Shown piece after piece: positions 44,684-57,047 of a stretch of DNA of 64,000 nt; position 1 is the first letter of the stretch, and each line of letters starts with the position of its first letter. The stretch lies in contig OZ017751.1 in NCBI GenBank assembly GCA_963969365.1, positions 2,666,001 through 2,730,000 of the forward strand, read 5' to 3'. The translations under genes were made by a program, and so were the position numbers. The notes under the pieces were generated by a model, which saw only the letters and a program-made list of their open reading frames with translations, made no database searches and was not told the DNA's origin. This stretch comes from Asterochloris sp. CNOR1. Taxonomy: Eukaryota > Chlorophyta > Trebouxiophyceae > Trebouxiales > Trebouxiaceae.

Positions 44684-47600
44684 CTATGTTATAGAGCGGC
44701 CAGCCCACTGGCTATTCCTCTTGGCCTCCCTGTTCTTCACAGAATTGAAGATCTTGCCCTGAGCCGCCAGAGGATCTTGCACCTGCAAGCAAGAAAGACG
44801 TAAAGTCTCATGATGCAATGCTGAGGATGCCCAAGCTGCTACACAGAAAGCATCCCCGGGAGACCTCCTGAAGTGCACCTCTGCAACTGCGGCAAGGGAC
44901 AAAGTAGTCCCTTTGGAGTCACACCAACCTCTCATGGAGCTGGTATAACCAAACAAGACGCACCATGAGATCGTCAAGGTTGTCCTTGCGCGCCATGTCA
45001 TCCTTAGCATTGGGCTCCTTGGCAAACTGCAGGCGATGGCTGCGCACAGCTGCAAAGTTGTTGCCAGCAGCATCGTCATCGTCCAGGTAGCTGTCCACAC
45101 GCCAGGCAGCCGGCATGGACATGTCAGCATCCTGCTTCAGCTCCTCAGCCTGCAGGCACACGAGGGCTGGAATGGCTGTGATGCGCAGCCAGCATGGCAC
45201 CTCACAGTCCTGCCTCCCAACCTCAGGATGCAGGCATGCTCGGCAAGGCAGTCTGCATGCCTGTGTAAAGGCCATGCCCACAGCACAGCCTGCAGGCGCA
45301 GCAAGGGTTCGGCACACAGACAAAGCTGTCAGTGGTGAGCAGCTGGCATGGACTCGACAGCATCTTGCTTCATCTGATCGGCTGCAGGCAGCAGTTCACC
45401 CTAGGCAGTCAGGACAGGGATGTGGTCCTATATCAGCAGAGAGGTCCTGTCTTCTGTGCTCCTGGATGCCAGAGCACTGCTGCTGGCATGCACCAAACTC
45501 CAGCACAACTCTGGTCCTGCATCTTGTGCAGCTGTCAGGCCAGAGTGTTTGAGGTGCTCTGCATGGCACTGGTGCCACCAGCCACCCTGGGTCCAGGGCC
45601 CTGAGGACACCTTGGGCTCGGCTCATGGATGGCCCCATTGTACCCATGACAATGGTCACCCAACACCTAAAACAACACACTGCTTCAGCAGCTGCCTATG
45701 CTTCTGCCTGAGCTGTCTCATCTGCTCATGGACGCCGCCGCGCAGCAGCAACCGCTGCACAGCGTCACGTCACAAGCACAGCATCAATGAAAACACCTGT
45801 ACATAACACGGTGCCTTGTATGCATCGCATCCGTCTGTCTCCTGCTTTCTGCCACTGCCCAGCAGCAATGAACCTTGTGCCCAGGACTTGCCATCAACAG
45901 CTCGTACCCACCATGGCTGCTGCCTCTGCTTCAGCCTCGGCCGCATCATTCTCTGCCTGCTGCCGCCGTGCAGCCACAATCTTTGCTGGGTCCGCATCAG
46001 GAACGGTCCCCGTCTGGTACTTCTTCACAAAGCGACTCAGACGATTGAGAGTGTCTTTCTGGCGGTCCTTGGTCAGCTTCAGGCGGTTCTGGTACTCCCG
46101 CCGCCGCTGCTGCCAGGGCGTCAGCAGCTCTGCTGTCTCTTTGTCTAGCTTGCCCTGTAGAAGGGGCCCACTTGTAAACTATTTGGACTTTGCTGCTTAT
46201 GTGGGACAGTTGTCTGACTCAGGCAGGCCCTCCCTGTGCTGCAGAAGGCCACAGCTTGCGGACCTCAAGCCCGGCAACGCTCACAAAGCCTGCTGACCTG
46301 CTCAGATGGGCGCATGACCGCAGCCTGGGCTCTTCCCTCCAGCATAGCCTCCCTCCTCTCCATGGCCGACTGATAACTGAGCTGCGCGCCGGCAGGCCGA
46401 GGCTTGGGTGCCTCATCCTCCTCTGAGCCCTCGCTCCTTGCGCGCTTGGCGGGCTGCAGGGCAAAGATGGGTTGGGCAAGAGTGCCGGACTGGGAGGTCA
46501 GCAGTTAGTGGAACGGCTCGCTTGTCAGGCTGCAGGTGAGCTCATGCACTTGCAGGAGTGCCGATTGACAAGCTGCGATGCAGGAGTCAGGTGCCCACAG
46601 GGATGCAGCTCTTCTTGTGGGACCAACCCCAGCTTGGCACTCCCTGCTGAGGCATGCCAACAAGGCAGCACTGCCCACACCTTCAATCTGCTCAAGAGTT
46701 CAGAGCTGCTCAGCCGGCTGCAAGCACTTTGAAGTCCATAGCTGCTCAGCCGGCACCAAGCAACTTGAAGCAAATGCAGTGCGCTGACATCATGACAAGG
46801 CCCATCTGCTCAATAAGCTGCAGGCATCAGTACCTGGCACTGGCTGCCAAGTCAAGCATGGGCACAGCTTGTTCTATTGGCAGCCCAGGAAGGGAGAGAA
46901 ACAAACGTCCTTGAGGGCAGCAGTTGCGTGCCAGTCCAGTACAGCCATGGCCTCAAGATGAGCTACTCAGGGCCAATCCAAAGCGCACCGGAGGAGGCAG
47001 CTCATCCTTGCCCATGGCTTTGCGCTTGGCAGCTGCCTTGCCCCGCATATCGTCTGCAAAGCTGTGCCCATTGGCCTGCTCTGCTGCTGCGCCAGACGTG
47101 CTCGGGCCGTCCTCTGCAACTGTGGGCGGCTCTCCTGCTGCTGCGCCTTGCCTGGCAGCAGCCTGCATGACACAGATGCTGCTGGTTCTCTTGTCACGCT
47201 TGCAGCGCCGACCGCATCAGCTTTGTCGCAGGCAGGTCAACAATGTGACTTAAGCATCTGTAGTTGAGCTGTTTACAGCGACATGGCAGCAGGACCACGC
47301 ATACAGCTAAAACAACCTGACGGAATCAAGACAAGCAGCCATGGCAAGCACATTTTTTCTGCTGGGCCTCGCACGGAGCAGCAGCCTGTCACTGCAGCCT
47401 GGCAGCACAAGCTGAGGCTAGCAGAGCCACCTAAGAGCAGCAGCGAGGGCAGGCACCATCCTACTCAGGGCCTCATGCACTGCTCCAGCCCATCACTGCA
47501 GGTAGCTATGCCAGCAAAGCCACTTGAGGGCAGCAGCCCTGCACTGCTGAGGGCCTCCTGCACAGCAACTGTCCATTGGCGCAGCTCGTCACTGCAGCAT

Positions 47601-50600
47601 GACAGCAGATGCTGTGCCAGCCATTGTGCCGTAAGCAGCAGCACCTTTTTACTGAGGGCCTCGCGCACAGCAGCGGCCTTGCGCCGCCGCTCCTCATCTG
47701 CAGCAGCCTCGCGCTGGCGCACTGCTTCTGCCTCCTCTGCATCGTCCTGCAGGAACCTGCAGTCAGCACGATTCCAAGCTGCCCCGTCTGAGAGGCGTCA
47801 AGGGCTGGCATGTATGCAATCAATGATGCAAGTGCTGCACAGCAGGCAGAGCGCAGCATCCAAACTTTATTTCTCCATTCCAAGCAGGCAGGAGTTGTCA
47901 CAGATGTGCAGTTACACTTTCTGGCCTTCATGAGACATGAGCACAAGTGGCTGCAGTGCAAGCAGCCGCCAGGTGTGGTTAGCCTGCAGGCCGTGCATGA
48001 TACAGTTTCTCCTCTCAAGCAGGCATGTAGCCAAACTGCATCATAGTGTTGTGGGGATTTGAAGTCCTGCATGGTGTCACCAGGGAGATGGGTTTTGACG
48101 TGCCACCATGGCATACTCTGTCTATCATGCATGCCCTCAGCTGCCAGGGCAGGCCACCAGGCCCAACACATCCACACCTGCTGTCCTGCACAGCGTCATG
48201 GTAGCTCCTGATCTTGGGGGCAGGGGCAGGCCCAGAGCCTCCCTCGCCCTCCTCCTCCTCTTCGTCTTCAGCAAAGGTCAGCAGCTTGCGGTTCTTGTGC
48301 TTCTCCTTGGCGGCCTTGGCAGCAGCAGCCTTGGCTGCATCAGCCCTGCACAGCACCCCGCATGATGTTTGGCGCCTTGTGCAGTGCCACTTCACACCCT
48401 TGAGGCTGGGCAGGGCGAGAGCCTGCCACCTGCCACTCCCGTGCTTCTCCTCAGCCCCCAGACATCCTTGGCCTCTGCTGCAGCTGCCTGCCCAGCCAAG
48501 AGTCTGCAGCTTGCAGGTCGTGGTATTTTCCAATGGCCAATCTGGCAGAGATCTGCTGGTGCGGCATTCCCCCGCAGCACATTGATGATTCTGACTGCAG
48601 TCTCTTCCAGCTGGCACCAGGCCATGACCCTGGCAGCGACACTGCATAGGATAGGGCGCGTCCCTTCAGCACAACCTCACTTGGCTTTGGCTGCAGCCTC
48701 CTGCTCCTCCCGCTTGGCCTTGCGCTCCTCGGGCGTCGTCCTGGGGGCCAGGTCGTCAAATGGGTTCCACAGCACCTCAGCTCGCGTGATGGCATGTGGG
48801 TCCAAGGGCTTGTCATCTGCGTCCACCTGCACCCAGCAGGCCCTGAAAGTGATTCGTGTGCCACCAAATGCAGTAAGACACTGGGAAATAAGTCATATGT
48901 TCCATGCAGGGCATCTGGCCCGTCCAGGTTTGCGAGTGCTCATACTGATGAGAGATGCTTGATCAAGGTTGTTCAGGCCAGCTTGAGAAAGGCCCTGTCC
49001 ATGATTTTGCAAGAGCGACCACACACACACGCCAAGTGCTGAGCCCAGATGTGGTGTGCTACCCTCCCGTGACGACCCTTCACCTTCCGCAACGAAAGCA
49101 AGCTGTTGTTCTGGCAGGCTTCACCTCCACTTCGGAGATGTTAGCCAGGTTGAACTGGCTGTCCCCTGTGATTTTGCCAAAGATGGTGTGCCTGCGGTTC
49201 CAAGCCTGGCAGTGGTCGAACACGATGAAGAACTGGGAGTTATTGGAGTTGGGCACAATCTGGTCGTCACGATGCTCTCCTGCACAGGCCACCAGGCCCC
49301 TGCAGCGCAGGTTTGCAAGCGTGACACGCTGGCGCTGATTCAGCCCAAGTTGCAGTTGCTGCTGGCCCTGGCAAGGTTCTCAGAGCAGAGGCCCAAGAGA
49401 CCAGAACTGCAGCTGTGGCTGCCAGTCTCCTGCATCGCCGGCAGAAGCCTCTGTCAGAAGATCAATGGCTGCACCCTTCTTAGCCCTGCCAGGACCCTGC
49501 AGGCCAGCGCAAGCAGGGTCAGAGCCCTGCCAGCCCTGCAGTGGAACATCTCAAGACGCCTGCACTGCAGCACACCGGGTGCTGAGCGCCAAGCCCCTAC
49601 AGGCCAGCCAAGGCCATCAGATCTGCAGCGCTTCCACCACAAGCAGGAGCAGGAGCAATGCTTGTGCACGGATTGCAGCTGTTGCCAACCCTACTCGAAG
49701 GAGCAGCAGCCTGATGCCCAGGCGCCTGAGGCTGCTGCTGTGCAGAGAGAGCAGCTGCTATGCTAGTGCGTGTCCTGTCCACTATCTAGGCTGCTGCTGA
49801 AGGTGCCAGCACCCCCTTAAATGGCCAGTCAGCACTTGAAGGCAGCCTGCCTGTGCATTCAGCACAGCTCAAGGCAGGCCCCTACAGGGCAATGCAGCCC
49901 AGCCCACCTGTGCGTGAATCTCAAGCGGGAGTGGAACTCGTCCTTGAAAGGGTGACCAAAGATGGACTCGCCGCCCTCACCCGTACCTGAGGGGTCCCCA
50001 CCCTGCAGGAGGCACACTGGTGGTCACACAGCCCTACCTCACTGCCGGCCATGCAGGGGTGCACCTGCTGCCTGCATTGCTACAAGTGCAGGGGCAATAC
50101 CGCTGCTGATGGCCCAGCATGACTTGGACATAGCCACAAAGGCCATGCAAGTTGCTGTGCACGAAGGCCATGCACCACGAAGGCCATGCAGGTTGCTGCG
50201 CACACTTGCTATTGGCCTGCCTGCGTGTTGCATGCAGTACTATGTCCACAGGGGAGCAGCTGCAGACAACGCTCCTTGCCAGACAGCCAGTTGCCTGACT
50301 CCAGGCCTGTAGAAGGATCATCTTGCCTGCACGTAGGCACCCTTGACCATGCGGAAGAAGGGAGTGCCATCGTAATACCCCTCCGCGCACAGCTGCACGA
50401 AGTTGCGTGTAGCCTGCAGCAGCAATGCAGACATCAGCCTTGCTGGAGTCTGGACTGCTTGGGTGCCACAGACTGCATCATGGGTGCTGAGATGCAGACA
50501 GCAGGCTGCTATCAATCTCTCTGACAGTTGGACGGCGCACTCTGCCAGACCTGATGCACAATTGCAGGAGCAAGTGGGTGCTGACAGCAGCCTGCAGGGG

Positions 50601-50811
50601 TAAGCTGCACGTACCATGGGGGCCTCCTTAGGCCATAGCTCTATGTCCAGCGGGCCAAAGGTTGTATGCAGTACCACCTAAATCAGCAGATGGTGAGTGT
50701 TGGCTTCTGCTCTGTGCAAAAGCCCACAGGACAACAAAACCACTGCTGACTGACAAACAGGCAGATCACCTTGCCCTTGGTGGGAGGCTCTGTGGTGTAG
50801 CTTGTGCTCAT
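44684..50811 (-). CDS. CWC27: Spliceosome-associated cyclophilin CWC27 (CYP57-like)
   Basis: Nuclear cyclophilin-fold protein of activated spliceosomes. Exons: 50811-50770, 50677-50615, 50413-50327, 50002-49908, 49299-49125, 48826-48681, 48345-48178, 47756-47645, 47162-46989, 46453-46298, 46154-45912, 45149-44964, 44782-44684; phases close to 581 residues. The tiny first exon [14 protein letters not shown] matches the family start. Cyclophilin domain 1-~155: [54 protein letters not shown]. Then the CWC27-specific [27 protein letters not shown] (family LLSFGEEAEEE), a long charged helical tail and the final [10 protein letters not shown]...WAGRSIT. In the catalytic loop the usual FHR reads FFR (Arg kept, His lost), so isomerase activity is doubtful, as for other CWC27 proteins. 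The donor at 50327 is GC. Confidence 0.93.
46640..46765. repeat. ~43-base direct repeat in a CWC27 intron
   Basis: The sequence agctgctcagccggc...caagcactttgaag occurs twice in imperfect form in the intron between exons starting at 47162 and 46453. No function is apparent. Confidence 0.6.
47355..47700 (-). repeat. Serial copies of the CWC27 exon 8 interior and donor edge
   Basis: The block gagggcctcgcgcacagcagcgg...ctcatctgcag, part of exon 8 (47645-47756), is repeated in decayed form in the adjacent intron near 47547-47595, 47467-47505 and 47362-47400. Copies lie roughly 80-108 bases apart. On the minus strand they read like worn versions of AAAVREALS (for example VAVQEALSS). Confidence 0.75.
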
Positions 50812-51637
50812 AGTTTACAGGCTTGTTCAAAGTGTGCTGTCTCACTACTTGAGGAAAATCAAGTGGAGCACATACCGGTTGACCACAGCTGTGGATCCCT
50901 TGCTGCCAAAACTTATGCACGGCAAATTTTGGGCAATGCATTTCACCACAAATGGCCACAGCCTGACGGCTCTATGCTGCATGAAGCGCATCAACAACCA
51001 ATCCTAATCCAAAACATGGCCATGACTGGGGCTGCACCACAGCCAGGGCAGCGCAGGCTGGCGCATAGCAAGACTATAATAGAGCAGAGGCTGGAGGACA
51101 GCGCGCGCTATGATGGCACTGCGAGGAGCCTGGAGTTCTGGGGCAGGTGCACACCTGTCTGCCTTGTGTGCTGAAGTGTCGAGCATGCTGGCATAGCACG
51201 CATCGCCAGCAGTCTCCAGCACAGGCCGCACACATCAGCGGTCGCGCCGGCCGCTTCCCCAGCACCCATCTGTCTTGAATGGGGCACCCCTGGGCTGGGA
51301 GCTGAGGCAGCTGCTCCATTGTCATTTCCCGTGAAGGGGGCACCAGCAAACATGACAGAACAGGCAGATCTCTGCCTGTTGATGTCTGAGCTTCTCGCTA
51401 GACAGCAGGGGCGGAGCTTGACATCGCTGGGTGTCCTGAAGGGGCATTTGCCCAGTCTCAGCTCTGCGGGAGGGCTGAGCAGATCTTGAACATCAAGCGG
51501 AGTGCATGCAATGCAATGGGGATCTGCATGGCATACAGTAGTGCCCAGCATCATGCGCTGGTGCCAGGGGGAACGCCTGCCTGCAGGGCAGCGCTTGACA
51601 GGGCACGACCCATGCCTGCAGGGCCACCAGGATCTAC
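50812..51637. promoter_or_regulatory. Divergent region between CWC27 and ABC1K
   Basis: About 825 bases between divergently oriented genes. It should contain both promoters and probably the true 5' exon of the ABC1K gene, because the first supported ABC1K exon can extend upstream to an acceptor at 51620. At 51515-51565 there is a decayed copy of that exon's start. Confidence 0.5.
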
Positions 51638-54600
51638 ATGGCATACAAAAGCGCCCAGGCTCGTGCCCTGGTGCTGAGGGGTGCTGGCTGGGGGCCGGAG
51701 CAAGTGAAGGTCAAAGTGTGGGAGCCCCACCACCAGTGGGCGGGCAAGGCCATGTATCAGCTGTGCATTGACCTGAGGGGCTTCTATCTCAAGGTGAAAC
51801 AGCTTGACCAGCTCCAGCACCGCCATGCCACCACCTGCAAACATATTGGGTCGTGGCAGCCACAGGGCATGTTGATGTCTGTGGTATGCAAGCTGCCTGA
51901 CATGTCGGGAAGTGAGCTGTGCATTCACCTGAGGGGCTCCCAGCTGAAGATGAGTGGGCCATGTTGAGCAGCTTCACTACCGTTTTGATGCTGGTCAAGC
52001 AATCTGGACAGCAAGGTCTGACGGCTGTGTTGCACAAGCCCTCACGCATGTCAGACATGCAGTACTGAGAATGTCCCTGTCTGTGGCTGCAGGTTGGCCA
52101 GTTCCTGGGAGCTCGTGGCGACATCGTCCCAGACGCTGTCTGGAAGCAGCTCAGCAAGCTGCATGATCAGGTCAGCTGTCAGTTGAGCCGCAGTGTCTAT
52201 ATCGGCGCACAGCATTGTCTGCATCGCTGACATGCATGGTGCAGCATCACTGGGCGGCTGGCTGCACAGATGCCCCGCTCTGGCGCTGAGTGCTGCTGCC
52301 ATGGTTGCCAGACCACATCACCTGACAAGGCCTCCATATGCCAGCTGCACATTAAAGCCATGGCTTGCAGGTGCCACCAATGAGTCCTGACAAGGTCAGC
52401 CGCATCATCGAGCAGGAATTAAACACAACTATTGAGGACCTGTTCGAGTCCATTGACCTGAAGAACCCCCTGGGCGCTGCATCAATTGCACAGGTACAAG
52501 GCCCACATGCGCAGCATGTTGGCCTCGCAGCTGCAGATTTCTGGCCATGTGCATCTGTCTGCAGCAAGTTTGTGCTCGGAAGCCAAGCACATCGACTGCA
52601 CAGTCACAGGGCCCTGCACCATGTGGTGAACTGCTGCTGCAGCCTGCCAGGCCACGCTGATGCCTGCATGCAAGCTCAATCAGCTTTGCTTGGGGGCTGC
52701 ATACTGGAGTCCAAGGGTTGCCATGCTTGTCGGTCTACGCTGCAGGTGCACAAGGGCAAGCTCAGGAGTTCAGGCATAGAAGTGGCAGTGAAGGTTCAGT
52801 ATGAGGATGCTCTGGAGGTGAGCAGCCTGTTGGACCGCACCCCGCGTGCAGCATGGCTGCATGCTGGCCGCATGCTGGCAAGATGTTCACCTGACTGCAC
52901 ATCGCATGCATGCTGACACCTTCTGTTATTTTGTTGTTTTGCTTAGTGCTGTGTGTACTTCCAAGAAGCATAAATATGCCTAGAGTATTAGCTTCTTCTA
53001 GAGGGAGGAACACTGATGACAACAGGTCAGGCGGCCTGGCATGAACCGGCCGCCTGCCAAGCTATAGCATGCCTTTACATGCTGCCAGGCTTCTGTTCTG
53101 CAGATCATGCTGCAAGACCTGGTCAACATCAGGATCGCAGCAGCCTTCCTGCAGCTGACGGAACTGTCATTTGACCTGGTCTCCCCAGTTGACGAGCTGG
53201 GCTCGCAGATCAAGCTGGAGTTTGACTTTGAGCAGGAGGCCAAAGTGATGGACACAATTGCTGACCATCTGAAGGTCTGAATGGTTTCCTCTGGTCAGCA
53301 TGTCAGTTCGTGCCAGCATGTCAGTTTTGCATAGAGCTCTCCACCACCAATTGCTCTGCACACAGACACATGCCTCCCTTGACCCTCCCCCGAGGGAAGG
53401 CAGCCCCACATGCATGCCCTTGCCACCACAGTGGTGCCAAGCCTCGCGCGCAACGGGCAGGAAGCTCTCTGAGGTGCTCTCATGCGGGTGCACAGGCAGT
53501 GCACTGGTCTCCGCTGAGCTCGACAAGCACCATCCTGATGTGCTGCAGGACTTGGAGCACCTGCGGGTCCCCCGCACCATCCCAGGCCTGGTCACGCAGC
53601 GAGTACTGATCATGACCTTCCTGCCAGGAGAGCAGATCACACACCTCCAGGTGCCCAGGCTGCCCTGCTGTCACTTTCATGTTAAAGTCTTGGAGTGCAG
53701 AATGCTCTGCCCTTCCTGCAGCTGTCCGGCCTCTGTGAGTGGGGGCCGCTCCGCTCCAGCTGTGGTCTGTGTAGACTCAGCAAGTAAGGTCTGGTCTGCT
53801 GATCCTCTGCTGTGGTCTGCCTTGAAACTGTACGTGGGGGGCGCCCAGGCCCTGTGGCAATCCTGCCTGGAGTTTTGAGAGGGCAGCGCTCCAGTGGACC
53901 CTAGTGTGTGCATCTGGGCCGCTGTGCACAGCAGATGGGAGGCGGTGGGCAGCCTCCTTGCCCTGGTCAAGGATGACAAGTCCCAGCTGCAGGTTGCTGA
54001 AAAGCAACACGAGGCAACATGCAGCCCCCAAACCTCTGCAGCTCCATTCAGTCTCAGGTGTGATGCTGAGCTGCAGAGCACTGATAGCCATGCTGGCTGC
54101 CTGCATGCTGCTGGACAGCAGGTCCTTGGCAGAGAATTGACATCTTGACCCCTCCTCACGCCTTATCACTGACTCAAGCCTTTTCTCAAAGAACCTTGCT
54201 TCGCACAACACTTTCTCATCTCTGTTTCGCCCCGTTCCCAGAGTGTGATGGGCCTGCTCAGGCGCAGTTGGAGACTGGCTCAGCAGTCAGCTATGGAGCA
54301 CTGACACACATGCCGGCTGCCTGCAGGATCACATGAAGGACATGACTCCCCTGCAGCGCAAGAAGGGGGCTGCCCTGGTGCTGGCTCGCATCTGCGAGGC
54401 ATATGGGCGCATGCTCCTCCTGGAAGGGCTTTTCCAGGTGGGCACCTGGTCCAGCAGGGCATTTTGGCAGTGCCTGAGGAGCTTGAAGCCCCTCGTGCAT
54501 GGCTCTGCAGGGGCAGTCATATATGGCCATCTGTGATGCAGCAGGACTTCTGATTTGTTGATCATGCTGTCTGGTCAGCAGGATCTGTTGCTGCGCTAGT

Positions 54601-56554
54601 ACCCTGTTTTAGTGCTGTCTCTGGGTGTGCTGCAGGCAGACTGTCATCCTGGCAACATCCTGGTCACTCCAGGTGGGTGCGAGACAGTTGCAACAGGCTT
54701 CCCAGTTGCATGCAGCCTGCTGTGCTTTTTACTCAGAACACTTAAGGGGATCATGCCACACTCTGGGAGTGGCAGTGTCTGCTGCAATGTGCACTCCACA
54801 GCTGCAGTGACCCTGGCTCCTCTGTTTTGGCCTGACAAGCAGCCCCGCACGCGAACAAATGTGTGTCTTTGTGCTGTCGCGCCAATGAGATCGCTGCTCG
54901 TTGGCATGTATGCTCCTAGCAGTGGATGCCTCCTAGTCCACTCATGCTCAAGCTACGGCTGTGCCCACCCTTCTGAGCCAGCTGTCTCTTCAAGCCTACC
55001 CTGCTGGCCTGCAGATGGCCACGTCGGCCTGCTGGACTATGGGCAAAGCAAGCAGCTGCCGCGCAGGGACAAGCTTGCCCTGGCCACCCTGATCATTGCG
55101 CTGACAGATGGCGACACCCTGAGCATCTCTGAGGCGCTGACCCGTCTGGGGGTGGCCACAACCAAGGAGGACCCTGAGGTCCGTGCCCAAATGGCTGTGG
55201 GCATGTTTGACACCCTTGGCAGGTAAGCAGGGCCGTGACAGGCTTGCAAGTGGCAGGCCAGAGTGCAGATGCAATTGCTGCGCAGAGGCGCTGTGGGCAT
55301 TGTTGACGCCCAGAGCAGGTGAGCTGGGCAGTCACTTGGTGCAAGGCAGGACAATGCATTAGCAGGCAAGTCTGGCATTTGATGGGAAGACCCAAAGTCA
55401 CATGGGAGTAGCTCATTCGCCGGGCTGCCTGCAGAGGTTTGCAAGCCTCTTTTTTACGTAAGATTCCCTTCTTTTTCTGGTCCACATGGTGATGGGCAAT
55501 TGACACTCTGGGCAGGTGAGCATGCAACCCGTAGATGCAAACCTGGGCATGCAGCACAGCAGGCAAGTGTGGCCTGCTGGAGGTGTGCCGTTTTGAGGGT
55601 TGGGAGAGGACAACCTGGGCATGTAAGGTGCGCAGCCTGCCCATGTCAAAAGGCTGCATGCAAGTCTGCATTTTTGGCAGCCTTTGGCAGGCTGCAGGCA
55701 AGTCTGCATTTAGCAGCTTTTGGCAGGCTGCAGGCAGAGAATGGCAAGCAGCAATGTCTGCAAGTCTGCTGAGTGCATGACACCTCTGAATCCCCATTTC
55801 TACCTGCTCTGAGCATGTTGAGCAATGTGAGAGGTGAGCTGGCCAGGCTTGCATGCAAAGCGTTGCACATAGTGCATTTGTATTGTGCTGCATTTGGAGG
55901 TTCCAAGCAAAGCGGTGGGCCAGCCCTGGTGCGGCCAGCCCTGGTGGGGCCAGCCCTGGTGGGGCGGTGTCCTGCACCGATAATTAGTCAAGCGATGATT
56001 GAGGTGGTGGCCTCTGTACTTGTGACCACTGCAAATTTGAAGCAGTAGTCTCAGCACTTGCCCTCTGTGGCTGCAGTGCAAATCCTTTTGACCCCAACAG
56101 CCCGCTGAAGCAGAGCGCAGTTCATAAGTTTCCTCCAGACATGTTTTTCGTCCTGCGGGTGGTGCAGCTCCTCAGGTGGGCAGAGCTGTTGGCAGCAATC
56201 TTTTTGTTTGTGGTGTCTGCCCTTGGGCGGTGCAGTCAAAGCAGCATGTTGCTTGGCAGCTAGAAGTCCTCATTCTGGTACAGGTGCCACCAGAAATGAT
56301 GTGCATGTCCTCGTCACAGGATGCCCTGCCAATTGCTCAGCAGGGTTTGACTTGCTGGGCTCTCGGAAGGCATGGTGTGAGGCTCTGCAGGCGCACTGCT
56401 GGCATGACACACTGCCAGCGTGGGAAGCATTACTGCGCCCTGAGGCAGTACACGCATGCTGCTGCAGAGGGCTGGCGTCCAACATGGGCGTGCAGAATTT
56501 CAGCAGTGCCCAGCAGTGGCGAGGAATCGCAATGGAGGCGCTGGAGAGACGAAG
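51638..56554 (+). CDS. ABC1K atypical kinase (AarF/COQ8/ADCK family)
   Basis: Atypical protein kinase-like ATPase of mitochondria or plastids, usually acting in quinone or prenyl-lipid metabolism. Exons: 51638(or 51621)-51793, 52093-52170, 52371-52493, 52746-52817, 53104-53274, 53549-53650, 54327-54437, 54636-54672, 55015-55222, 56077-56175, 56468-56554; all phases match. Visible motifs: YLKVGQFLGARGD (KxGQ region), PLGAASIAQVHKG (Ala-rich nucleotide loop), VAVKVQYED (ATP Lys), EFDFEQEA, QADCHPGNILVTP (catalytic loop), LLDYGQSKQL (DFG position reads DYG). If the reading frame stays open past 56554, a stop follows at 56628-56630. If the donor there is used, the next acceptor at 57048 joins in phase to the TspO-like exons. 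The N-terminus, including any targeting peptide, is not resolved. Confidence 0.88.
55196..55525 (+). repeat. Serial copies of an ABC1K exon end and its donor
   Basis: The end of the exon at 55222 (ctgtgggcatgtttgac...ggcag|gtaagc) recurs in the following intron at ~55290-55325 (ctgtgggcattgttgac...agcaggtgagc) and ~55488-55522 (gggcaattgacac...gggcaggtgagc). Each copy keeps a plausible GT donor. Confidence 0.75.
55640..55745. repeat. ~44-base direct repeat in the ABC1K intron
   Basis: Two to three copies of gcaagtctgcattt...ggcaggctgcag follow the exon-edge copies in the same intron. Confidence 0.7.
55920..55964. repeat. 15-base minisatellite, three copies
   Basis: ccagccctggtgcgg followed by two copies of ccagccctggtgggg, in the last long ABC1K intron. 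Confidence 0.9.
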
Positions 56555-56569
56555 GTGGGCCATCTACAT

Positions 56570-56745
56570 GCTCGTGCCACCCTTAAGCAAAGGCGTGCAG
56601 CGTGCCGGGCAGCCTGCTTGTGCCATGTGAAGCAAAGGTGTCAGCCTGCTGGGCAGCCTGCATGCTTGTGCCCCTCAAAGGTGTGCAGCCTTCTGGGCAG
56701 GCTGCGCCCTTGCCTTCTCAAGCAAAGCTCTCAGCTTTGCGGGCA
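56570..56745. repeat. ~50-base imperfect tandem repeat between ABC1K and TspO exons
   Basis: Three to four copies of a unit like caaaggtgtcagcctgctgggcagcctgc-(ct)tgtgcc lie just after the donor at 56554. They sit exactly where a gene boundary would be if ABC1K and TspO were separate. Confidence 0.7.
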
Positions 56746-57047
56746 AGTGCATGCACGTTTCAGTTTCGTTTGACTCCCTGATGAGTTGTGGCCTGCGCTT
56801 CAATTGACAACAGAAGGGCAGGCACTGGAGATCCTAGCAGGTTGTGTGACATTTTGGAATTTGATATGACACAGCATCTCACCTGACGTAGAAAGCATCT
56901 GAGAGAACAGGGCTATTGCACTGCTCTGCGTTGTTGAGCAGGCTCTGCGGTGGGTCATTGTCACCCAGAAATAGGGGGCACTCTCAGCGTTCGTTTCCAA
57001 GGAAAAGGAAGCATGGGGCACTCACAGTGGAGCTGCCTGTTTTGCAG

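Noticed and set aside
53900-54300. An additional ABC1K exon near 53900-54140 on the plus strand
   Set aside because: Exons ending at 53650 and starting at 54327 already join the conserved blocks (GEQITHLQ to DHMKDMTPLQRKK) in phase with nothing missing.
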